Shown here in pieces: positions 36,663 to 47,769 of a stretch of 64,000 bases of DNA (its first letter is position 1; each line of letters starts with the position of its first letter). Source of the DNA: Malania oleifera (taxonomy: Eukaryota > Streptophyta > Magnoliopsida > Santalales > Ximeniaceae); contig NC_080421.1 in the NCBI RefSeq assembly GCF_029873635.1, positions 35,940,617-36,004,616 of the forward strand, in the 5' to 3' direction. Made by a program: the position numbers and the translations under genes. The notes under the pieces were generated by a model. The model was given only the letters and a program-made list of their open reading frames with translations, searched no databases and was not told where the DNA came from.

Positions 36663-38360
36663 ATGGCTGAGAATGAACCTCATGATATGGAGAACCCTAA
36701 TAGGACACTAAGAGAATATTTGCAACCTGTTAGGACCAGTACCCTATCCTGCATTGTTCTACTTTTGAATGCAAATGCTTTTAATTTTAAACCTGGGATG
36801 ATTCCATTATTACCTCATTTTCATGGCATTGAATTTGAAAATCCATATTTGCATATTAAAGAGTTTGAAGAAGTTTGTGCCACATTCATGGATAGAACAT
36901 GCACTGAAGAGGTAATAAGACTGAAATTGTTTCCCTTTTCTTTAAAAGATAAGGCAAAAACCTGGTTTTATTCCTTAAGGCCAAGATCCATTGGGACTTG
37001 GCAAGAAATGCAAACTGAGTTTTTAAAGAAATTTTTTCCCACGCAAAGAACTAATGCTTTGAAAAGACAAATCATGAATTTTTGCCAAAAGGATATGGAA
37101 ACATTTTATCAGTGTTGGGAACGTTTCAAAGACTTTTTAAATGCATGTCCTCACCATGGGTATGAGAATTGGAGGGTCATCAGTTTTTTCTATGAGGGGT
37201 TGCAACCAAACATGAGGCAATTTGTGGAAATAATGTGTAATGGTGAGTTTTTCAATAAAGAGCCTAAAGAAGTTTTTGACTATTTTGATTATTTGGCTGA
37301 AAACGCCCAATCTTGGGATGTCCCTAATGTGTATGATAAATTTGAAAAGCAAAAATGTATTAGTGGGGGTGGTAAGTATCAATTGGAAGAAGTTGATGAT
37401 TTGAATGCTAGGCTTGCATTGATGTCCAAAAGCTTAGATTCCATTGAGCTTAAGGAGGTAAATGAAATGCATGTTTTACCATCATCTTCTAAAAAATGCA
37501 GCATATGTGAGGATCTAGGGCATGCAACTGATGCATGTCCAACTATTCTTGTTCTTGAGGAAGTTTTGCTTGATCAGTCTAACTCGGTGTATATGGTTTC
37601 TGAGATTTCTTATGAACTTTATTCTGATACTTACAATGCAGGTTGTAGAAGTCATTCAAATTTCAGTTGGATGAATGACCAAGTAGAGCCATCTCCCCAG
37701 GAACAAAGTCAATACATTCCTTATGCAGCATCTGGCCAAGACCCAGGACCCTCTTACTTTGCAAATCAGCCTCCTCTAATGCAAACAAGGGAAATGGAAG
37801 ATTCCATACAGCAGCTAACCGTTAGCTTGCAACAGTTCGTGGCAAGCCAAAATGTGATCAATCCTAAAACTTCTCAAGCCATCAACGAGATAAGCACCGA
37901 ATTGACTAGGCTGAACACATTATTGAATGCTTTGGAGATAGATGAATCCCAATTTCAAGCCCAGCTAGATACTCAAGTACAGATTGCAATCATGGAACCG
38001 TCATCCCATATTGAAGCAAATGTCAATGATTGCAATGCCGAAGCAAATCTCAGCTATGGTAAGGTGACTGGTGCACTAGATGAAGAAGTTGAGCAGAATG
38101 GTGAGACTTTAACCTTCAAGGAATCAGGTACAAATTTTAATGTTGATGCTTCTAAAGATCCAAAGGTAATTGTTCCAAAAACTTTTCCTCAAAGGCCGGT
38201 TCTTAAAGAAGTATATTTCCTGGAAACTATACTGGATAAGGATCCTTTCTTGTTAAAACAAGAAAGACAATTTGAAAATGTGTTGTTTGATATTGTGGAA
38301 AGTATTGATTTATTCATAGATAACTTCTGTGCAGATAACAAAGCTGATGCATTATGGTGA
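36663..38360 (+). CDS. Athila-like gag, open reading frame
   Basis: The ATG at 36663 (MAENEPHDMENPN) gives a 565-codon frame without stops. The capsid-like domain includes FHGIEFENPYLHIKEFEEVC, LFPFSLKDKAKTWFYSL and the FFPTQRTNALKRQI region typical of plant Ty3/gypsy retrotransposon gag. A zinc knuckle CSICEDLGHATDAC (C-x2-C-x4-H-x4-C) is near residue 280. A Gln/Ser-rich stretch and a weak coiled coil (about residues 370-430) follow. The frame also runs upstream to 36483 without an ATG. It is the only retroelement frame in the window still open over a full domain, but the element lacks pol, so the protein, if made, could only act with help from other copies. Annotated as a transposon gene, not a host gene. 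Confidence 0.82.
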   Translation: MAENEPHDMENPNRTLREYLQPVRTSTLSCIVLLLNANAFNFKPGMIPLLPHFHGIEFENPYLHIKEFEEVCATFMDRTCTEEVIRLKLFPFSLKDKAKTWFYSLRPRSIGTWQEMQTEFLKKFFPTQRTNALKRQIMNFCQKDMETFYQCWERFKDFLNACPHHGYENWRVISFFYEGLQPNMRQFVEIMCNGEFFNKEPKEVFDYFDYLAENAQSWDVPNVYDKFEKQKCISGGGKYQLEEVDDLNARLALMSKSLDSIELKEVNEMHVLPSSSKKCSICEDLGHATDACPTILVLEEVLLDQSNSVYMVSEISYELYSDTYNAGCRSHSNFSWMNDQVEPSPQEQSQYIPYAASGQDPGPSYFANQPPLMQTREMEDSIQQLTVSLQQFVASQNVINPKTSQAINEISTELTRLNTLLNALEIDESQFQAQLDTQVQIAIMEPSSHIEANVNDCNAEANLSYGKVTGALDEEVEQNGETLTFKESGTNFNVDASKDPKVIVPKTFPQRPVLKEVYFLETILDKDPFLLKQERQFENVLFDIVESIDLFIDNFCADNKADALW

Positions 38361-38588
38361 CTCAAATTTGGAGATTTGCTAGTTCAATTTATAAATCTGC
38401 ATCCACCAGACGAAATTCCTCCCGAGCCTCCTCCAGACACACTGTGACGTTTTCTTTCCTTTGATTTCATTTTGTTTCATTCTGTCTTATTTTTAGTTTA
38501 TTGATAGGTACAATTTCCTTTAGTTTAGTTTTCCTTTTCCATTATTTCTTCATCTAGGTACGCCCCACTTCTCAACCAGGCCAACAAG

Positions 38589-38600
38589 TGGTATCAGAGC
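38589..38600 (+). promoter_or_regulatory. primer-binding site, initiator-Met tRNA type
   Basis: A perfect TGGTATCAGAGC two bases after the LTR end AGGCCAACA. Confidence 0.92.
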
Positions 38601-38645
38601 TCCAGTCGCTGAAATTCGGAGTAACTCCCAGGCAAAAAGATCAAC

Positions 38646-40351
38646 ATAGCGGATTTGTTTGCCCAAGGTTAATCCGTGGATCGTCCCCCCAAATTTTGTG
38701 GAACTAACTACCCAGCATGGAAAGATCGAATGTCGATCTTCATCCAGGCCTATGACTATCGTTTGTGGAATGTCATCACTGAAGGAGACTACACCTTCAA
38801 AAACGAAGACAGCGATGACATACCCATTAGAAAACTTCCCGAGGAAAATGCAAGACTAGCACAGCTCAACTTTAAGACCAAGAACTTCCTATATTGTGCC
38901 ATAAGTGATGAAGAGTACAACCGAATATGTAGATTCAACACGACCAAGGAAATGTGGGAAAAGCTTCAGGTAACATACGAAAGTACAACTCAGGTAAAAA
39001 GATCAAATCAAAAATTTATATGCTAGTAAAAGAATATGAAATGTTCAAAATGGAAGAAGGTGAGACAATTACAGCTATGTTCACTCGGTTCACACACATC
39101 ACTAATGGACTAAAAGCTCTCGGTAAAGAGTACTCTATGGAAGATAATGTGTAGAAAGTCCTTCGTTCATTACCGACATCTTGGCATGCCAAGTCCACAG
39201 CAATTGAAGAAGCGAAGGACCTCTCAAAGGTCACACTTGACAAACTAATTGGGTCTTTTATGACCTATGAGATCAAGAAGAAAAATGCTGCTGCAGAAGC
39301 TGAAGTACCCAAGAAGGCTACCAGAATTGCACTAAAAGTCGGGAAGCAAAAAAAACTCATAGAAGAGTAGGAAAATGATGATGATGAAGAAGTCGCCCTC
39401 CTTATGAGAAGATTCAGAAATTTTTTAATCAACAAACGAAATGGCAAACAAAAGGAGAAAGGAGAATCGAGCATTAGATGCTACAACTGCAAAAAGATCG
39501 GGCACCTCATGGCCAATTGTCCTCTCTTCAAAAACAAAGGCAACAATCAACAGGGAGACAAAAAGAAGTTCAAAGCAATGAACGCAACCGAATGGGATGA
39601 ACTGGATGGAACCTCAATCGACGTAGAAATCGAGGAAGAAGCTGCTCATTTCTTCCTTATGGTGGACGAACAAAGTGCGGTAAGTTTTGATGACGAATAT
39701 CTCCCTTCTTATGATAAATTAGAAGAAAATTGTAGAAAACTCTATGTTGAACTAAAAGCATCTAAAAAAAAGCTCAAACTTTTAGAAGAAAATCATTCAA
39801 AATGCAAACAAAAACAAATTTGCTCATGTGACACCTTGAAAGCTGAAAATGTATCTTTTCGTCTTGAAAAAGAAAAGCTTTCTAAGGAATACACAAACTA
39901 CAAAGAGTCCTCTCAAAATGAAATTGGAAGCTTGAAAAGTCAATTAATTGAATTTCTTCAAGAAAACTCTTCATTGAAAAAGAAGGTGGAAGATCAAAGC
40001 AATATTATATATAAATTTACAAATGGTAAGGAAAATTTCGATAAGTTACTTGGAGCTCAAAGGTTTGGAATTTTCAAAGAAGGATTAGGATACGGCCTAT
40101 CGTCTTTAGAATCGATAGGATTTGCAAATCTTTATGCTAAAAGGAGCTCCGCATCAAAGAAAAGTCATGCACCTAAACTAAACCCCTCGCATGCTAATAA
40201 AGTCTGCCTATATTGTGAAAGAAAAGGTCATGTATGATTTACTTGCCCCTTTAGGGGAAATAGAGGAAAAAATATGAACTACAAATGGGTGATTAAGAAC
40301 ACTAACCCAATAGGACCCAAGAAAATGTGGGTACCAAAACAAGTCACTTAA
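38646..40351 (+). pseudogene. SIRE-like gag with two zinc knuckles and coiled coil
   Basis: The start codon is lost: the expected ATG reads ATA near 38648, then IADLFAQG, a stop, and SVDRPPKFCGTNYPAW. The UBN2-type gag core continues to about 39160 across a frameshift near 39000. A knuckle CYNCKKIGHLMANC lies near 39479-39520. A strongly heptad-like Glu/Lys/Leu coiled coil spans about 39715-40010, followed by NGKENFDKLLGAQR and a second knuckle CLYCERKGHV ending in a stop, then FTCPF. Gag length with two knuckles and a long coiled coil is characteristic of SIRE/Maximus-type elements. Stops at 39153, 39368 and 40236 inactivate it. Confidence 0.82.
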
Positions 40352-43300
40352 TGCTGTATGCAGGTATGTTTGAAGACCGACTCCATAAGAAACAAATGGT
40401 TTCTCGATAGTGGATGTTCAAGACACATGACGGGAGACGCAAGCAAATTCCTCTCCCTCACCTACAAAAAGGAAGGGCTAGTCACGTTTGAAGACAATGC
40501 CAAGGGAAGAATCATCGGTAAAGGTAAAATAAGTAATTCATCCTTGGCTATTGAAAATGTTGCTCTTGTAGATACTCTCAAACATAACTTGTTAAGCGTT
40601 AGTCAACTATGTGATAAAGGATTAAATATTACTTTTCAATCCACAAAATGCTTAGTAAATGATTTAAATGGAAATACCATCCTTGTAGGAAAACGTGAAT
40701 CTAACATATACACTATTGAGTTTGATGATATCATAAATTGTAACATTAAATGTTTAGCTGTTACAAATGAAAATTGTTGGTTATGGCATAGGAGAGTAGG
40801 TCATGCAAGCATGGATCTACTTCATTAACTCTCATCCAAAGAACTAGTAAACAGCCTACCAAAAGACAATTATGTGAAAGACAAAATATATGATGCATGT
40901 CAGTATGGAAAGCAAGTTAAGATCTCTTTCAAAACTAAGAAAGTAATTTCTACCTCAAGACACTTAGAGTTAATCCATCTTGATTTATTTGGCCCCAATG
41001 ACATAGCTAGCATTAGTGGTAAGCTGTATGCATTTGTTATAGTTGATGACTTCTCTAGATTTTCATGGGTAATTTTTCTTGCTAACAAAAGTGACACCTG
41101 TAATGCATTTATCTATTTTCGTGGAAAAATCCAAAATGAAAAGGGAATGTCAATTATACACATTAGGAGTGATAGAGGGAAAGAATTTAGAAATAAAGAA
41201 CTTGAAGATTTTTGCAACGAAAATGGTTATTCACACAACTTCTCCACACCAAAAACTTCACAACAAAACGGAGTAGTTGAAAAAAAAAAAAATCGAACAC
41301 TCCAAGAAATGGCTAGGACAATGCTCAATGAATATAACTTGCCAAAATACTTCTGGACAGAAGTCGTTAGCATAACTTGCTATGTTAGTAACCGAGTCAT
41401 CATTAGATCCAAGTTAGGAAAAACCCCATATGAAATATGGAAGTGTAGAAAACCTAACATTTCACACTTAAAGGTTTTTGGATGTAAGTGTTTCATATTA
41501 AACAATAGGGATCATTTAGCTAAGTTTGATTCAAAGTCCGATGAGGGATTTTCATAGGATATGCCATGAATAGCAAAACATATAGGGTATTCAACAAAAG
41601 AATTCAAACTGTTCAAGAATCAACCCATGTTATATTTGATGAAACAAATCCTCATGCATCCAAAACACCTCTTGAGATAGATGAAGAGAACCAAGTCACT
41701 ACCCTTAGAATTGAAAGAGAATTAGAACAACTCAAGCTAAACAATGATCAAGACACAAATTGTCAAAATACAAATATTGATCATCTAGGATCTTCTCCTC
41801 AAGAGTCTAACCAACCAGAAGAAAAAGAGAATCATGAACTACCTAAAGCTTGGAAGTTTGTAAAAAATCATCCAACTGATCTTATCATAGGTAGTCTATC
41901 CCAAGGAGCCAGCACCAGATCCCACCTAAGAAGTGGATGTAATCATATTGCTTTCATATTTCATCTAGAACCTAAAAACTTTGAAGAAGCAGAAAATGAT
42001 GAAAATTGGATAAATGTTATGCAAAAAGAACTAGATCAATTTGAAAGAAACAAAGTATGACACTTAGTTCCTAAACCCAAAAATACTACAATAATTGGCA
42101 CAAAATGGGTGTTTAGGAATAAGAAAGTTGAAGATGGGAACATTGTTAGAAACAAAGCTAGATTAGTAGCCCAAGGGTATAACCAACAACAGGGTATTGA
42201 CAACGATGAAACTTATGCCCCGGTAGCAAGACTAGAAGCCACTAGGATGCTCCTTGCCTATGCTTGCTATAAAAACTTTAAGTTATTTCAAATGGATGTT
42301 AAAAGCGCATTTTTAAATGGATACATAAATGAAGAAGTATATGTCAAGCAACCTCCAGGATTTGAGAGCCACACTCATCCCGATTACATATAAAAACTCT
42401 CAAAAGCCCTTTACGGACTCAAGCAAGCACCAAAAGCATGGTACGAATGCTTAAGCAAATTTCTCCTAGAAAATGGGTTCACAAGAGGAAAATTGATACT
42501 ACTCTTTTCTTAAAACATGAGGAAAATGATATGCTTGTCATACAAATTTATGTGGATGATATCATTTTCGGTGCCACAAATGAAACCTTGTGTCAAGATT
42601 TTGCTCAAACTATGCAGGAAACATTTGAAATGAGTCTGATGTGTGAGTTAACCTTCTTCTTAGGATTACAAATTAAGCAATTAAAACATGAAATCTTCAT
42701 AAATCAAGTCAAATATGTCAAGGACATGTTAAAGAAATTCAACCTTGAAATGGGTAAGTCTAAAGTAACTCCTATAAGCATCACAACTAAGCTTGATGCC
42801 ACCGATGAAAAAGGGAAAAATGTTGACCAAAAACTCTACCGTGGAATGAACTGTAGTTTATTGTATCTCACTTCCAGCAGGCCTGATATAATGTTCAGTG
42901 TTTGTCTTTGCGCTAGATTTCAATCTTGTCCCAAAGAATCTCCTCTTCAAGCAATCAAAAGAATCTTTAGATACCTGGTAGACACTCATGACTTAGGACT
43001 CTTCTATCCTAAAAATGCTCCCTTTGACCTCATATGTTACTCTGATGCTCACTACGGTGGTTTTAAAATCGATAGAAAAAGTACTAGTGGAACATGTCAT
43101 TTCCTTGGACACTCTCTTGTGTCCTGGTTTTACAAAAAACAAACCTTCATAGCTCTCTCAACCACCGAGGCTGAGTATATCGTAGCCGACAGTTGCCATG
43201 CCCAAGCCTTATATATGAAACAACAACTTGAGGACTTCCGAATCTTAGTTAAGGGTACTCCAATCCAATGTGACAATACTAGTACCATCAACATCTCAAA

Positions 43301-43505
43301 GAATCCGTGCCTCCATTCTAGAACTAAGCATATTGAAATTAGGCACCACTTCATTTGAGACCATGTTCAAAAGGGAGACGTTGAGTTGGTTTATGTTCCT
43401 ACTGAAAATCAACTTGTCGACATTTTAACTAAACCACTCAATGAAGAAAGATTCCACAAAATTCGACATGACCTAGAAATGTGTACTCCTTCTGACATAT
43501 TATAG
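40352..43505 (+). pseudogene. SIRE-like pol (protease, integrase, RT, RNase H)
   Basis: The protease motif WFLDSGCSRHMTGD is intact (about 40397-40440). The pre-integrase motif is LWHRRVGHASMDLLH, then a stop. Integrase shows HLDLFGP, IRSDRGKEF and QQNGVVE acidic motifs (40874-41557). RT starts near 42060 after a stop, with ARLVAQGYNQ and FQMDVKSAFLNG; a stop and frameshift lie near 42390-42440. The catalytic YVDD (QIYVDDIIFG) is intact near 42550. RNase H has YSDAHYGG and ALSTTEAEY, and pol ends LTKPLNEERFHKIR...PSDIL with a stop at about 43505. Five or six lesions in total, fewer than in the gypsy elements, so this insertion is probably younger. Confidence 0.87.
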
Positions 43506-43948
43506 GATTCTTATGTCAGCTCTTACCCCTTTTTCTTGCTCACCATACACTTAACTAAGTCTTTTCCCTTCTTCTTTCTCTTATTGACGAATACAGGGTA
43601 TTCATCGCCGAGAAGTCTGAAGAATTCGTCGACAAACACAGGATTATCGTCGTCGAATTTGGCTTAATTTTGTCGACGAACATAGGGCCTCGTCGACGAA
43701 ATCTTGTCAGGATACTTATTCTTCCCATTCAAACAGACACTTCTCTCTACAAACCCTAGCCATTTTCCCTTCAATCCTCTCCTTCCTCTCAGCACTCTCT
43801 CCCTCCTTCAACCCACCTTGAGCTGCCCTCTACCTCCTTCCACCTCTTTTTCACTCTCGCCACCACACACGCTCTCACCTTCAAAGCTCTCTATCATTCC
43901 CTCAGCTCTCCCATCCTCTTCCAGCTCTCTCCATCCCTTCGACCTTCA
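43506..43948 (+). promoter_or_regulatory. spacer with GTCGACGAA array upstream of the extra ORF
   Basis: Four to five GTCGACGAA / GTCGTCGAA motifs lie at 43586-43704. They are followed by a CT-rich leader (43720-43945) leading to the ATG at 43949. The arrangement of array, CT-rich leader and ATG resembles the promoter side of the LTRs here. No clear TATA box is seen. The promoter role is inference. Confidence 0.4.
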
Positions 43949-45117
43949 ATGGCTCCCCGTCCGAAACGACGCAACCTCCAAACCGAAGCCGGTGAAGGTT
44001 CCTATCATCGCTTTACCTCCGATCCTCCTGCACCTGGCCCCGCAAATCCCGACCCCCATTTCATCTCTCTCGAAGCTGCCTACCGCTATCAAAATGACAT
44101 TCTCAAGTGGCACATAGTCTACAAAAAAATCGTGCCCTCCAATTTCCTACAGCTCCATTTCCCCACTTTTCTCTCCAATATTAAAGCCCTCGGGTGGGAT
44201 GCCCTCTTTGATCTTGATGAGCTCGTCTATGAAGACCTAGTTTGTGAGTTCTACGCAAATTTTGTTCCCTCGCATCGCGACATTGCTGCTTACTCCACTA
44301 TTCGAGGGACCGTTATTCGGTTCTCCGAGGATACATTCTCCGCCATGCTCAGTTGCACCCCTTATCCCCTTCAAGGCCTCCCCAAGTCATCTTGGCCAAC
44401 ATGATTCGATTGGCTCGACTCGCACACCACCTCAAGCTAATTACTAGTAATCCTCGCATTCCCGCGATGGCTCGCCCGAAATCCAAGGACCTCACTGTAG
44501 AATTTCGGGTCCTCCACCATATGATCACGTACAATTTGTGCCCTTGCACTAGTGGCAGGGATTGGGTCACCCTAGGCGATATCTTCAGCATGTATTGCCT
44601 CTGGGTTGGTCGTGGCATATACCTTCCATCTATCATTGTTTAGAATATGGAGGAAGGTCTTAAAAGGCAACAAGGTTGTCTTCCTTACGATCGTCTCCTC
44701 ACGACCTTCTTTGATCACTTCGACCTCATTCGCGCCGGCTTGCCTTGTATTTGTCCTGTGCCTAACGACATATACACTGAGGCGACCCTTCATCGCATGC
44801 ACTTTGAAAAGGACGAAGTAACCAACACGTGGGTCAAAGCCCATGAGCAGGGCCATCTTCCGGTCGATAAAGTTGAGGCCGCCATGGAGGCCGACGAAGA
44901 GGAAGGTGAGCATGAGGACACTGCATTTGGTCATATCCTAGAGTGCCTGGAAAGGCTTCAGCATGCCATGACACAATTCGAAATTCGTCATCGCAATCAT
45001 TTTGATTCCTTAGAAGCGTCTCATGCCCGACAAGAAAACGTTAACTGCACTCGCTTTGACACCCTCGATGCTTCTTTTGTTGCACTCTTTGACCATCTGG
45101 GTCACCCACGTGAGTAG
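43949..45117 (+). pseudogene. post-pol ORF, plant-transposon-protein-like (PF20167-type) domain
   Basis: The ATG opens MAPRPKRRNLQTEAGEG. A frameshift near 44390 and a TAG at 44641-44643 separate three stretches that otherwise make about 390 codons. Motifs such as ALGWDALFDLDELVYEDLV, CEFYANF, VRGT-like TIRGTVIRFSED, and LTVEFRVLHHMITYNLCP match what I recall of the domain called putative plant transposon protein (Transposase_32, PF20167), found in retroelement-borne plant proteins. An acidic stretch (EADEEEGEHED) and a C-terminal coiled coil (ECLERLQHAMTQ) follow. It occupies the position of the env-like ORF in SIRE elements. No signal peptide or membrane segment is seen, so an envelope function is not supported. 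Function unknown. Confidence 0.65.
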
Positions 45118-45566
45118 CACTCTGTTTCCTCTATCCCCCAATTTTGATTATGGCAAAGGGGGAGAAATATATTTAATATTTAGGTATCTATTCAGATTTA
45201 TTCGGATGTATTTAGAATGTATTTCTAGTTGATAAAATAACCTTGTAATCACTGCACAAATTTAGTATTGAGATTATTGAAACTTAGCAAGCATTAAAAC
45301 TTTTGAACATAAATGCTATATCTGTGTACAAGAATGCTTGAATGATTGATATACTGGACTGATATGTTTTATGTAGGATTAAATGGGAAATGTCTTACTT
45401 ATAAATGGCATGCTGCCGAAAATTTAAATAAAATCTTTTTTCATACAATACAAACATTAAGGGGAAGAATTTTATTTCAACTCTAAACCAATCCATTTAG
45501 TAAGGGGGAGCATTTATCTTTCAAAGAGAACACTAATGGATTGCCATCATCAAAAAAGGGGAGAAT
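45118..45566 (+). other. non-coding spacer with purine runs before the 3' LTR
   Basis: No coding potential. It holds several polypurine runs (AAAGGGGGAGAA near 45154, AAGGGGAAGAA near 45460, TAAGGGGGAG near 45500, AAAAAAGGGGAG at 45552-45563). The last directly precedes the LTR and is the best polypurine-tract candidate. Multiple purine tracts downstream of the last ORF are usual in SIRE-type elements. Confidence 0.55.
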
Positions 45567-46968
45567 TTTAGACCAAGTAGTTAAGAGTCTTTCATTCCTA
45601 CTATGTTTTGATGACAACAACCCATTAGCAGTTCTTTAAGGCTACTAACCTTTTTCTCTAAGTCATGTTCAGCTGCACAGAACGGCACCAGAACCAATAA
45701 GTTTCAAATCAGTCAAAGCAACTCATGTCATGGCCAAAAACACAGCCCCTCAAAGCATTCATGGAATCTACATAATATACAAGTGATCCAAAGAATGAGC
45801 GTGAAAGTGAGAGAGACTTTTATAAATCCCTTGTACATAGAGTAACTCAAAATTAAGAGCAAGGAATGGGCATATCACACACATACAACAAAAACAAGTA
45901 AAGTTATTAAAAGTGTGTAAAGAAACCCCCAAATGAACAAGGACCTTCTTAGAACCTAAAAGGAAAAATTCTAAAGAAAAAGGGATTCATCGACGAACAC
46001 AGGGCTTTGTCGACGAGTGTAAAACAGAATTCGTCGATGAACATAGGGTTCTCGTCGACGAAAATAAACCAAGAAGCATTTGAATTCAGAACCATAACTC
46101 GTCAACGAACACAAGGCGTCGTCAACAAATGTTATGAAGAACTTGTCGACGAACACAGGGTTCTCGTCGACGAAAAGAAATCGAGAGGTACCTAAATTCA
46201 GAACCAGTAACTCGTCGACGAACACAGGGCTTCGTCGACGAATTTACTGAAGAGCTCGTCGACGAACTTCAGATTTCGTCGACGAATGTCGGGCAACAGC
46301 GTTCATTAAATGTTGTGGAATGGTTAGTTTGACCGTTGTCTTACATTTATAAATGCCCAATGACTCTCTAGCATTCCTCTCGCCTAATTGGTGTTTAAAT
46401 GGGAGTTAGTGCATTTACTTCATACCAAGAAAGTTTATATTGTATCAAGATCATTTATTGGTGCTTTCATTCTAGGGTTTGCTCAAAACACTCACTTGCC
46501 CTCTTCTTGCTGCTCTTAGTTTTGTTTCTACTCCATTGATAAGAGGACATTGTTGTGATACTCAGCTCAAAGGGAGCATTTAAATTCATATTTATTTCTC
46601 ATCAACTTCTTGTAAAGAAAGGCTCTTTGTGAGCTATTGTAGGGTGTCTCTAAGTGAGCACCTCGTTGAAGCTCTTTGTGAGCAACCGTGTGTATTGGCT
46701 TCTCCGCCTAAAGGAGGATCATAGTGGATTTTGGGAATCCTTGAGTTGGTCTCAAGGCGTGGACATAGGTGGGGTGCCAAACCACGTAAATATCTTTTTG
46801 TTAAGCTTCTATTCTCTCATATCTCTTTTATACTGTTATTGTGATTTGCTGCATATTTACACTGTGATTTTATGTACTTGTTCTTGGTAAGATTTTTGTA
46901 TTTGCAGAAAGTTTGCACATCCGCGAAAAACGTCTATTCACCCCCCTCTATGCTCAACCAGGCCAACA
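45567..46968 (+). repeat. 3' LTR of element H
   Basis: The start is approximate (decayed; TTTAGACCAAG after the purine tract). The end AGGCCAACA is exact and matches the 5' LTR remnant. TTTTGATGACAACAA lies near the start as in the other SIRE-like LTRs. An array of about ten GTCGACGAA motifs spaced by ACACAGGG text spans 45985-46290. A TATA box ATTTATAAATG lies at 46344-46357. No gene. Confidence 0.75.
46344..46357 (+). promoter_or_regulatory. TATA box of element H 3' LTR
   Basis: CATTTATAAATGCC about 55 bases after the last GTCGACGAA motif. Confidence 0.5.
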
Positions 46969-47769
46969 GATATAAATTTTGAGGTCATTACACTGGGTAG
47001 GCCAATCGCACTTACAAATTTATCAGTTTTGGTTTAGCGTGGTAGGACAACCATTGTTAGGTCCCGCCTATGGGTCGCACAACCTAGCAATGTGGGGATT
47101 AATACATGACATCAGCTAGCTATCCATCCAGGGTATGATTTCAATATTATACAGATATAGAAAATGATTTATATGTATACAAAAATCTAGTATGACACAA
47201 TATGTTATATGGAAATATGATTTATTCAAATTTATATAGAGTTTTACTTGGATTATTAAATGCAGTTAAATTATGTACATATTTTCCTTACTTATCATAT
47301 ATAGTTTAACATGTACAGTATACATTATAATACAAGATACTTATGTTGTCACACACTGGTTTTAGTTTATCTCCCTTACTGAGAGGTGTCTCACTCGAGT
47401 AATACAAACATTTCAAGAAACCTAGATAGACGAGCGGACCGAGCCCTGAGGTAGAGAAAGCTGATTGTGCTACCCTAGTTGAAGGGTATGTAGTTGGAAT
47501 GAAAGTAGAATGAATTTTTGAGGAACTGATACTAGGATACTTATGGCCTTTTCTTTTGTGATATATATATAAGTATTGACGGACATAGTAGAACTCTAGT
47601 ATTGTGTATTATGTTGTGTAATTATAGTTTCTGCTGCTTAGTTGACACGTATGTATAAACAGGTGTATCCCCGGTACCTTTGGGTTTGGGTTGACTTTGA
47701 CTGTGTTAGTATAGCTTGGAATCAGAGTTATTATGATTATTATTATGTAAAACTTTGGGCCATTACAGT

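Larger units (their letters stand above)
34282..38557 (+). mobile_element. Athila-like gypsy element, 5' part only
   Basis: Order: LTR, Asp-tRNA primer-binding site, gag, then a T-rich stretch of about 140 bases like the gag-pol spacer of Athila elements. Sequence stops at about 38557 against a remnant of the copia H 5' LTR. Protease, RT, integrase and the 3' LTR are absent. It sits in the U3 of element B's 3' LTR. Confidence 0.8.
38558..46968 (+). mobile_element. SIRE-like Ty1/copia element H with post-pol ORF
   Basis: Order: remnant of the 5' LTR (about 38558-38586, ending AGGCCAACA), primer-binding site, gag, protease, integrase, RT, RNase H, spacer with a GTCGACGAA array, extra ORF, purine-rich spacer and 3' LTR ending AGGCCAACA. 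Integrase before RT shows copia order. The 5' LTR is almost completely deleted. It lies inside the 3' LTR of element B. Confidence 0.85.
26690..46992 (+). mobile_element. Tekay-like Ty3/gypsy element B with nested insertions
   Basis: It is bounded by CTGGG at 26685-26689 and 46993-46997, both inside element C's LTR. A 76-base LTR start (26690-26765) jumps straight into the leader, so most of the 5' LTR and the primer-binding site are deleted. Gag, protease, RT, RNase H, integrase and a C-terminal domain follow, then a polypurine tract and a 3' LTR start (34171-34281). The last 24 bases of that LTR reappear at 46969-46992. The gap is filled by an Athila-like fragment and the copia element H. 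Confidence 0.85.
22908..47767 (+). repeat. 5' LTR of element C, split into three pieces
   Basis: Piece one has a GTCGACGAA array (23049-23180), a TATA-like AGTTTATATATATG (23189-23202), a CT-rich leader, and GCCGGCACAGATGCCG repeats near 23950. Piece two is 26389-26689. Piece three is 46998-47767. Joining them reads without interruption: GATCAAGCTGGG runs into TAGGCCAATCGC across the 20-kb insert. The sequence is gene-free apart from its insertions. Confidence 0.85.

Noticed and set aside
43704-44117. Ser/Pro/Leu-rich frame before the post-pol ORF
   Set aside because: It is an alternative frame through the CT-rich leader and overlaps the better supported ORF at 43949.
43949-45117. A viral-type envelope gene
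   Set aside because: The position fits an env-like ORF, but no signal peptide, transmembrane segment or cleavage site is visible.
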